A stretch of 14,762 nucleotides of DNA, from NCBI GenBank assembly GCA_003663525.1, contig QMUF01000023.1:1-14762 (forward strand). Direction: 5' to 3'. This DNA is from Thermococci archaeon. GTDB lineage: Archaea; Methanobacteriota_B; Thermococci; Thermococcales; Thermococcaceae. The notes below the pieces were generated by a model that saw only the letters and a list, made by a program, of their open reading frames with translations, was not told where the DNA came from and did not search any database. Of this stretch, positions 7,771-14,500 are shown in pieces (positions within the stretch are counted from its first letter, which is position 1; each line of letters opens with the position of its first letter). A program made the position numbers and the translations under genes.

Positions 7771-8697
7771 ATGACAGCAGAGTACATTATAATGTTTGGC
7801 CTCTTTATCTTGGGACTGGTGATACTAATCAAGGGGAGTGACCTTTTTGTAGAGGCAGCCACTAGAGTTGCCAAAGGATTCGGGGTTAGCGAATTCCTAA
7901 TTGCTCTGGTTTTAGCGAGTATAGCTACAACTCTCCCAGAAGTTACAACCTCTGCAATAGCTTCATATAAAGGTCTTAGTGGTATAGCTCTTGGAAATGC
8001 TGTTGGGAGTGCCTTAGCAAATATTGCCTTGATTTTAGGAGTATCCTCCCTGATAATGCCCTTAGATGTTGATGAAATAGCATGGAAAAATTCTCTCTTC
8101 ATGATTGCCGTTACGCTTTACGCATGGCTTCTGATGAGAGATTTAATAATTTCCAGAATAGAAGGTGGGTCTTTAATCTTAATCTATGGTGGTTTCATTT
8201 ATTACCTCTATAAAAAACATGTAACTTTGGAGGAACCTTCTGAAGGAAGGGGAAATCCTAAGAAAGATGTGGTTATTCTACTTGTAAGTGGGCTGATTGT
8301 GGTAGTTGGGGCGAGGTTGGTAGTAGATAGTGCGGTAAAAATAGCCGTTGCTTTGGGGATTCCGGAGGTGGTGATAGGTTTAACTCTGGTTTCGATAGGA
8401 ACATCTCTTCCGGAATTTGCAAACTCCTTGACTGCCACATTAAAGAAAATACCCAATATAAGTGTGGGTAATGTTGTTGGAGCCAATATCTTGAATATCT
8501 TAATGGTAATCGGGATTGCTGCCTTGATAAACCCAATAAGAGTAGATTCTGGAATTTATTCTTTTACTGTACCCTTAACGTTGGTTGTGATGATGGTGTT
8601 GGCAATCTCCTTAAAGCTGAATAACAGAGTAGGGAGAAAAACAAGTGCCGTGCTTTTAATCCTTTATGGCTATTTTCTCTATGTTAACTTCAAATAA
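7771..8697 (+). CDS. Cation (Ca2+/Na+ type) antiporter of the CaCA family
   Basis: The 308-aa protein is almost all hydrophobic helices, in two inverted halves joined by a charged loop (about 148-163). Each half carries the alpha-repeat of the CaCA superfamily: ASIATTLPE followed by GNAVGSALANI in the first, and VSIGTSLPE followed by GNVVGANILNI in the second. The glutamates in the two PE motifs coordinate the exchanged cation in known members such as the M. jannaschii Na+/Ca2+ exchanger. The first repeat has A-T-T where the second has G-T-S. Ten transmembrane helices are expected. It probably exports Ca2+ against Na+ or H+, but ion choice is not proven. Its end overlaps the convergent radical SAM gene by 8 nt. 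Confidence 0.9.
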   Translation: MTAEYIIMFGLFILGLVILIKGSDLFVEAATRVAKGFGVSEFLIALVLASIATTLPEVTTSAIASYKGLSGIALGNAVGSALANIALILGVSSLIMPLDVDEIAWKNSLFMIAVTLYAWLLMRDLIISRIEGGSLILIYGGFIYYLYKKHVTLEEPSEGRGNPKKDVVILLVSGLIVVVGARLVVDSAVKIAVALGIPEVVIGLTLVSIGTSLPEFANSLTATLKKIPNISVGNVVGANILNILMVIGIAALINPIRVDSGIYSFTVPLTLVVMMVLAISLKLNNRVGRKTSAVLLILYGYFLYVNFK

Positions 8698-9517
8698 CAC
8701 AGCACTCATAAATAATTTCCACATCTCTAGTTTTTTTTGCCCACTCTATAATCTTTCTTGGGGGATTTGTTATTCTATCGATTCCTTCTTCTATAGCTTT
8801 CCTATCAAATTCTACTCTCCATTTTCCAGGAGGCCTCATGCATCCGATGCTTAATTCTCCTTTAAAGTGCTGTCTTGCGTATCTAACAACTTTTAAGCTT
8901 TCTCCTACCGAGGGGGGTGTTAGACCTTCCATTTTTGTACCTTTAGTTGGGATCAACACATTGAGGACTAAAACATCAATTGGGTAGCCTATGAGCTGGT
9001 CAATAGCTGTGTATTCCCACCAGATTTTTCCAAAATCCAGGCCAATTGTTATATGAGGTGCCACTTTCACCCCGTTTGAGGTCAAGAGGTCTATTATCCT
9101 TAAGTAATCTTTGACACTTTTCTCTATTCCATAAACTCTCTTAATGACCTCATCGGCCCCTACAAAATCAAGAGAAATAACATCAACATACCTTACCCAC
9201 TCCAAGTCACTCTCATCTATAAATCCCACATGGGCATTGAGTTTTAGTTTTGTCTCCTTTTTTATTTGCTTTATCTCACAGGAATAAATGTCAAGCGGCA
9301 CTTTCAATCGATGGTCTAGTCCACCACTTAAAAGACAACCTTTGTAACCCTCTCTTTCGAGATTTTTGCAGTATTCGAGGAGGTTTTTCCTTGTAACTTT
9401 TTTCATAGTTTCAAGGTAATGCTTTCCACAATGAGCACAGTTTAGTGCACAATAGGTTCCTGTGAGAGAAATAGAAGGGAAAGATATCCCGGGGATGTAG
9501 ATCTTAAGCTTCTTCAA
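8690..9517 (-). CDS. Radical SAM protein (biotin synthase-related type), function unknown
   Basis: The 275-aa protein has the 4Fe-4S radical SAM motif C-x3-C-x2-C at C23, C27 and C30 (YCALNCAHC). A GGLD-type SAM-binding segment (about 65-68, LLSGG) follows, then alternating strands and helices of a partial TIM barrel (PHITIGLDFGK, LIPTKGTKM). It ends in a CC pair (C272, C273) three residues from the terminus, which could hold a second cluster or metal together with C220s-region C (SIGCMRPPG). It resembles the uncharacterised archaeal 'biotin synthase-related' group. The start is TTG at 9517, supported by GAGGAGTGA 5 nt upstream. It lies 5 nt after the preceding gene's stop, so the two form one operon. 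No substrate can be named. Confidence 0.8.
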   Translation of the reverse strand: MKKLKIYIPGISFPSISLTGTYCALNCAHCGKHYLETMKKVTRKNLLEYCKNLEREGYKGCLLSGGLDHRLKVPLDIYSCEIKQIKKETKLKLNAHVGFIDESDLEWVRYVDVISLDFVGADEVIKRVYGIEKSVKDYLRIIDLLTSNGVKVAPHITIGLDFGKIWWEYTAIDQLIGYPIDVLVLNVLIPTKGTKMEGLTPPSVGESLKVVRYARQHFKGELSIGCMRPPGKWRVEFDRKAIEEGIDRITNPPRKIIEWAKKTRDVEIIYECCVI

Positions 9518-9522
9518 TTAAA

Positions 9523-9879
9523 TCACTCCTCATTAACAGTTGCTTCTATTTTTTCCATATTTTCTAGAATTTCTTCTTCCTCATCTTCAAGAAGGAATTG
9601 TTCTTCAAATCTTTCTTCAATGCTAGTTCTCCTCCTTTCTTTCATAGTTAATTTTTCGGCTTCGGCTACCATACTCAAAAGAACCGCAGCTAATCTGGCA
9701 GCAGTTTCAGTTCTCATGGACGCTTTTGCTTCACTCTCCCCATTATGAATAATCATGCTTAAGTTGGCCGGTCTAAACTTGTCATGTTCATCAGTGCGGG
9801 CTTCCCATAAGCTTAGAGCAATATATTTATCTTTTGCTCCCATGTAGACTCTTATAGTGTATCTTGGCTTGTTTGCCAT
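9523..9879 (-). CDS. Small conserved-looking protein with acidic C-terminal tail, function unknown
   Basis: The 118-aa product has an N-terminal beta-rich part (RYTIRVYMGAKDKYIALSLWEA), a polar middle, one long helix (about residues 55-80, MRTETAARLAAVLLSMVAEAEKL) and a very acidic, probably coiled-coil tail (about 86-118). The order of beta sheet, helix and acidic tail is reminiscent of small single-strand nucleic-acid binding proteins of the PC4/ThermoDBP-related type, but I see no diagnostic motif and this is only a suggestion. The ATG at 9879 has GGTGA 5 nt before it; the ATG four codons upstream overlaps that site and is less likely. It precedes the radical SAM gene by 5 nt, so it could be a partner or substrate of that enzyme. 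Confidence 0.6.
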   Translation of the reverse strand: MANKPRYTIRVYMGAKDKYIALSLWEARTDEHDKFRPANLSMIIHNGESEAKASMRTETAARLAAVLLSMVAEAEKLTMKERRRTSIEERFEEQFLLEDEEEEILENMEKIEATVNEE

Positions 9880-9906
9880 CTTTTTCACCATCAGATACTG
9901 GAGACC

Positions 9907-9920
9907 TAATAATAAAAGTC
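9907..9920 (-). promoter_or_regulatory. TATA-like box for the minus-strand small protein/radical SAM operon
   Basis: Read on the minus strand, GACTTTTATTATTA contains a TATA-like TTTATTATT about 30-35 nt before the ATG at 9879, predicting a short leader that carries GGTGA. Confidence 0.35.
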
Positions 9921-9931
9921 TTTTGAAAAAC

Positions 9932-9940
9932 CTTTAAAAA
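9932..9940 (+). promoter_or_regulatory. TATA box for the C/D sRNA and CDF operon
   Basis: CTTTAAAAA lies about 25 nt before 9958-9962, which is where the C/D box RNA begins. One promoter could thus drive the sRNA alone or the sRNA as leader of the CDF operon. No other good TATA box is seen between it and the CDF start. Confidence 0.45.
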
Positions 9941-9960
9941 CATGTGAAGAATTCTATAAC

Positions 9961-10018
9961 ACCCAATGAAGAGTTCAGCCTTGTCTGATTCGTGATGAAG
10001 GAGTGACGGACTGAGGGC
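9961..10018 (+). ncRNA. C/D box small RNA (2'-O-methylation guide)
   Basis: The layout fits an archaeal C/D guide RNA: C box ATGAAGA (9966-9972, one base off RTGATGA), a 12-nt guide (9973-9984), D' box CTGA (9985-9988), a 3-nt spacer, a perfect C' box GTGATGA (9992-9998), a 12-nt guide (9999-10010) and D box CTGA (10011-10014). CCC (9962-9964) and GGG (10015-10017) can close the terminal stem. The first guide includes TTCAGCCTTG, whose complement CAAGGCUGAA is, from memory, part of the conserved archaeal 16S rRNA; the base five from D' would direct methylation to the first G of that AAGG (near E. coli position 902). I could not place the second guide. Motifs and spacing are seen directly; the rRNA target is recalled. 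Confidence 0.8.
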
Positions 10019-10035
10019 TTTAGCATGGTGATATC

Positions 10036-10896
10036 ATGGAAGTAATTTACAGTCCCTTGATCGTGAGTATATTTGGAAATATTGTCTTGGCTATTGTGAA
10101 AATTACTGTAGGAGCCCTATACTCTAGTCTAGCTTTAATATCAGATGGTGTACATTCTCTTTCGGATGTTATAACCAGTGTTTTTGGATATTTTGGGGTA
10201 AAAATTGCGTCAAAACCTGCAGATCAAACTCATCCATTCGGCCATTCGCGATTTGAATCTTTTTTTGCCTTTTTTATTGGGATGGCACTCTTTTTGGTTG
10301 CTTATGAGATAGGGAGGGATGCTATAAAACGGATTGTTGAGAACTCCACAATTGAAGTAAACGCTATTATGATTGGGGTTGTACTCCTTTCAATCTTCTC
10401 AAAAGAGGCAATGACTCAATACTCTTTGAAGGTAGGAAGAAGGCTGAATAATCAGATTCTCATAGCCGACGCTTATCACCATAGAAGCGATGCATTGAGT
10501 AGCGTGGCGGTTTTAGTAGGATTGGGACTTCAAAGATTTGGATTTAGTTATGGTGACGCTTTAGCGAGCGTGGTTGTGGTTATTCTAATAGGAAAAGTTG
10601 CTGTTGAAACTGTTCTCAAAAATGTAGGTTATTTAACAGGTACATCTGCTCCTCATGAGCTTCTAGAGGAGATTAAAAATACCGCACTCAGTGTTACTGG
10701 AGTTGTAGACGTCCATGATTTGAGGGCCCATTATGTAGGACCGAAGGTCCACGTTGAGCTTCATATAGAAGTACCTCCAGAACTCACACTTAAAGAGGCC
10801 CATGATATAAGTGAAGATGTTAAAAAACGTATTGAAAGGCTTGAGGAAGTTGAATTGGCGTTTATCCATGTTGATATTAAGGGGATAACGGAGTAG
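10036..10896 (+). CDS. Cation diffusion facilitator (CDF) metal exporter, probably zinc
   Basis: The 286-aa protein has six hydrophobic helices and a hydrophilic C-terminal domain (about 205-286), as in CDF antiporters that expel divalent metals in exchange for protons. The transport site shows H40-x3-D44 in helix 2 (SDGVHSLSDV) and H148-x3-D152 in helix 5 (YHHRSDALSS). The HD-HD set is typical of Zn/Cd-type members, unlike the DD-HD or DD-DD sets. The HPFGHSRFE segment (66-74) after helix 2 is another family mark. The C-terminal domain has several His residues (HDLRAHYVGPKVHVELHIEV) expected to bind metal and trigger transport. GGTGAT (10026-10031) precedes the ATG by 4 nt. It starts 18 nt after the C/D RNA and is followed 7 nt later by a ferritin-like gene. 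Confidence 0.92.
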   Translation: MEVIYSPLIVSIFGNIVLAIVKITVGALYSSLALISDGVHSLSDVITSVFGYFGVKIASKPADQTHPFGHSRFESFFAFFIGMALFLVAYEIGRDAIKRIVENSTIEVNAIMIGVVLLSIFSKEAMTQYSLKVGRRLNNQILIADAYHHRSDALSSVAVLVGLGLQRFGFSYGDALASVVVVILIGKVAVETVLKNVGYLTGTSAPHELLEEIKNTALSVTGVVDVHDLRAHYVGPKVHVELHIEVPPELTLKEAHDISEDVKKRIERLEEVELAFIHVDIKGITE

Positions 10897-10903
10897 TGAG
10901 AGC

Positions 10904-11344
10904 ATGAAAGTTGGAGAACTCCTCAAAAACATAATTCACCAGGAAAATGAGCTTTACAATTTATATAAGCTTGGAGAAACGTTTGCTACGTATGAAAATC
11001 CTATTTTGATTGAACATTTTCAATGGCTAGCTGGTGAGGAGCTAAGACATAGACAAACAATAGAAAACTTTCTTGAAAGTGGTAGTCTTGAGGATACACC
11101 AGTTGTAGAGTACTTGGAAACGTTGAGTCTAGAACCTTATTTCCAAGACACTAGAGCAGAGCCAGAAAGTATTGAGGATCTGATCTTAGAGGCATTAATC
11201 AGAGAAAAACATAGTTATGAGTTATATAAGAAGCTTAGTGAGATATTGAAAGGTTCTTTAAAAGAAATCTTTGAAATGATGAATCAGGAAGAACTAAAAC
11301 ATGCTTACAGATTGAAGATAATATATGAAAGTTTGGATAAGTAG
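10904..11344 (+). CDS. Ferritin-like/rubrerythrin-type diiron protein (no rubredoxin domain)
   Basis: The 146-aa all-helical protein has two ExxH motifs, E46-x2-H49 (EELRH) and E130-x2-H133 (EELKH), and glutamates in the alternate helices (ENELYNLY near 14-21; REKHSYELY near 100-108). This is the diiron four-helix-bundle pattern of rubrerythrin-like proteins, which reduce peroxide or oxidise and store iron. The C-terminal rubredoxin iron site (CxxC) of full rubrerythrin is absent. The ATG at 10904 lies 7 nt after the CDF stop, with GTGAG just upstream, so both genes share a message. This pairs a metal exporter with a metal-binding or peroxide-reducing protein and hints at a joint role in metal or oxidative stress. 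Confidence 0.75.
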   Translation: MKVGELLKNIIHQENELYNLYKLGETFATYENPILIEHFQWLAGEELRHRQTIENFLESGSLEDTPVVEYLETLSLEPYFQDTRAEPESIEDLILEALIREKHSYELYKKLSEILKGSLKEIFEMMNQEELKHAYRLKIIYESLDK

Positions 11345-11390
11345 TTGGATAAAATATCCGACTTCTCCATTTTCTATTTTTTATTATTCC
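11344..11390 (+). terminator. Hairpin and T-rich terminator after the ferritin-like gene
   Basis: GTTGGATA (11344-11351) and TATCCGAC (11355-11362) form an 8-bp stem with one G-U pair and a 3-nt loop. A T-rich tract with a run of six Ts follows up to about 11388. This is one of the clearest intrinsic-like terminators in the window. Confidence 0.55.
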
Positions 11391-11525
11391 GACGGAATTA
11401 ATCTGCACTGTTTGTCATGTTGGCAATCTATAGTGGGGTAAGATATATTTACCTTTGTTGCTCATTATCTTATACTGATACTTATACTAAGGTATCACAA
11501 ATACTAAAATAATGTGACAGGGGTG
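11386..11525 (+). promoter_or_regulatory. Upstream region of ribonucleotide reductase: TATA box, palindrome, short tandem repeat, ribosome binding site
   Basis: The 186-nt gene-free spacer holds a 13-bp palindrome ATTCCG-A-CGGAAT (11386-11398), a TATA-like GATATATTT (11442-11450), and an 8-bp word CTTATACT repeated with 12-nt period (11469-11476 and 11481-11488). The second copy overlaps an imperfect inverted repeat GATAC...GTATC (11477-11496). AGGGGTG (11519-11525) is the ribosome binding site. The TATA box predicts a start near 11470, which puts the repeats at the start of the transcript. Confidence 0.4.
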
Positions 11526-11530
11526 TTTAT

Positions 11531-14500
11531 ATGGCAATTGAAAAAGTGATGAAAAGAGATGGTAGAATCGTGCCTTTCGATGAGAGCCGTATAAGATGGG
11601 CTATACAAAGGGCAATGTGGGAAGTTGGAATCAGGGATGAGGAGCTTCTTGATAAAATTGTTAAAGATGTCATTAGTAGAATTAATGAACTTTATGATGG
11701 TCAGGTTCCCCATATTGAAAATATCCAGGATATAGTGGAACTTGAATTAATGAGAAATGGTCTTTTTGAGGTCGCTAAAGCATACATAATTTACAGAAAG
11801 AAAAAAGCAGAAGTAAGAGAGGAAAAAAGAAAGATTTTAAACAAAGAGAAGCTTGATGAGGTGGACAAGCGCTTTTCAATAAATGCTCTTAGAGTTCTGG
11901 CAAGCAGGTACTTAATAAGGAATGAAGAAGGCAAGATAATTGAAACTCCTAAGGAACTATTTGAAAGAGTTGCAACGTTAGCAGCACTTCCCGATCTCTT
12001 GTATGATGAGAGAGTCTTTTTAAAAGAGGGCAATTACAATCAAGATTTAAGTAAAGTTGAGTATTATCTCCAAAACTTTGAGAATTTTGATGGTGTTTAC
12101 AGTATAGGCCGCTTTAAACTCAACAAGTATCACTTTGAGAGAATGATAAACCTCTATAAAGAATTGGCTGAAAAAGGCAAAATGAAAGTTAGCATTGATG
12201 AATTTTTGCGGATGCTAGAGCAGGGTGAGTTTGAAAAGTATGAGGAAGTTGTTGGAGAGTACTTTAACTTGATGGTTAACCAAGTATTTATGCCTAATAC
12301 TCCTGCCCTTATAAACTCTGGCAGACCCTTGGGCATGCTTTCTGCGTGCTTTGTTGTTCCAATAGAGGATGACATGGAGAGCATAATGAAAGCTGCCCAT
12401 GATGTTGCTATAATACAAAAAATGGGTGGGGGATGCATAGACGGAAATGCCAAGATACTCTTCGAGAACGAAGGCGAAGAGCATCTAACAACGATGGCGG
12501 AGATGTACGAGCGCTATAAAGGCTTCGGCGAGTTTTATGACTCAGACTACCATCGCTGGGGAATAAATGTTGAAAAGGTTCCGATATACGTAAAATCCTT
12601 TGATCCTGCAAAGAAGAGAGTCACCAGAGGGAAAGTCAACGTTCTCTGGAGATATGAGCTTGGTGAAGAAGTGACCAAGTATGAGATAAAGACCAACAAA
12701 GGCACTAGGATTCTAACATCGCCATGGCACCCGTTCTTTGTACTCACACCTGAGTTTGATGTCGTTGAAAAGAGAGCGGATGAACTCAAGGAAGGAGATA
12801 TTTTAGTCGGAGGAATGCCGGACGATGATATTCATGAGTTCTTCTTCGATTACTGGCTTGCTGGATTCATAGCAGGTGATGGATGTTTTGACAAGTATCA
12901 CTCGCACGTCAAGGGACACGAGTACATCTACGACAGGCTGAGGATATACGACTACAGGACTGAAACCTTTGATGTAATAAACAGACATCTTGAGAAAACC
13001 TTTGGAAGGAGGTACACCCTTCAGAGGGACAGGAACATTTACTACATTGACATAAAAGCTAGGGAGATAACCTCTCACTACTTGGAACTCCTGGATGGGA
13101 TAGACAGCGGGATTCCACCAAAGATCCTCAAGAATGGCCATGATGCCGTACTGTCATTTATAACTGGGCTCTTTGACGCTGAGGGACACGTCAACAACAA
13201 GCTGGGCATCGAACTTGGAATGACGAATAAAAAGCTGATAGATGCCATCACCCATTACTTAAACACCCTCGGAATAAAGGCCAGGATGAGAGAAAAACCT
13301 AGGAAAGACGGGGTCGATTATGTAGTTCACGTTGAAGAGTACTCTTCACTTCTCAGGTTCTATGAGCTTATAGGAAAACACCTCCAGAACAGGGAGAAGA
13401 GAGACAAACTTGAAGACCTCCTAAACAAACACAAAGGAGGAACGTTTGGTCTCCCGCTCAACTTTGAGACGTTTAAACAGTGGGCTTCAAAGTACGGCGT
13501 TGAATTCAAAACGAATGGTAGTCAGACCTTGGTCATAGTCAAAAATGAAAAAGTATCCCTCGGACAGTGGCACACTAGGGGAAGGGTTTCGAAAGCGGTT
13601 CTCGTGAAAATGCTTAGAAAGCTCTATGAAGTGACGGATAGCGAAGAAGTCGAGCGGATGCTCCATCTTATTGAGGGTCTCGAAGTTATTGGGGAGATAA
13701 CCACTACCAATGAGCCAAAGACCTTCTACGACCTCACTGTGGAAAATTACCAGAATTACCTTGCCGGGGAGAATGGAATGGTTTTCGTCCACAACACAGG
13801 CCTTAACTTCTCAAAGCTCCGTCCTGAAGGGGACATTGTTGGAACAACAACTGGGGCAGCATCAGGAGCAGTTAGCTTTATGCACCTCATAGATGCCGTT
13901 AGCGATGTGATAAAACAAGGCGGAGTGAGAAGAGGCGCGAACATGGGCATCTTAGAAGTCTGGCATCCAGATATCGAGAAGTTCATACATGCAAAAGAAC
14001 AAAACGTCGGAACGAATGTTTTGAGCAACTTTAACATAAGCGTTGGTTTGTGGAGAGACTTTTGGGAGGCTCTTATGGGGGGCAAGAAATATCCTTTAAT
14101 TAATCCTCGCACTGGAAAGAAAGTGAAAGAGATCGATCCCAAGAGTCTTTTTGAGGAATTGGCATATATGGCTTGGGCAAAGGCAGATCCGGGAGTTGTA
14201 TTTTTTGATGTGATAAATAAAAGAAACATTTTAGAGCCTGCAAAAGGAGAAAAAATCCGTGCAACTAATCCATGTGTGATTGGTGAGACGAGGGTCCTGA
14301 CTGAAAATGGAGAAATAAAAATTGAGGAGCTGTTCAACATCGCCAAGTCAACGAGCACTGAAACCCTTAACGTTCTCGACGAAGGTACGCTCGGAGATGG
14401 AGGCGAACCAAAGGCATACCTAATCCCAATAAAGGTAATAGCCTCAAATGGCGAACAAGTAGAAGCATACGTGTGGAAGGTTGGGTTTAAACCTTCAATA

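Noticed and set aside
11401..11530. Second C/D box RNA or riboswitch before RNR
   Set aside because: CTGA-like and ATGT words occur, but no C/D pair with proper spacing and no cobalamin-riboswitch core are visible.
11791..13141. Several 67-112 codon open frames on the minus strand under RNR
   Set aside because: All are opposite the plus-strand RNR/intein frame and have composition typical of antisense shadows.
12434..13795. Reading intein 1 as a separate homing endonuclease gene or a frameshifted RNR
   Set aside because: The frame is continuous with both exteins, and Cys/His-Asn/Thr splice junctions are in place, so it is an in-frame intein.
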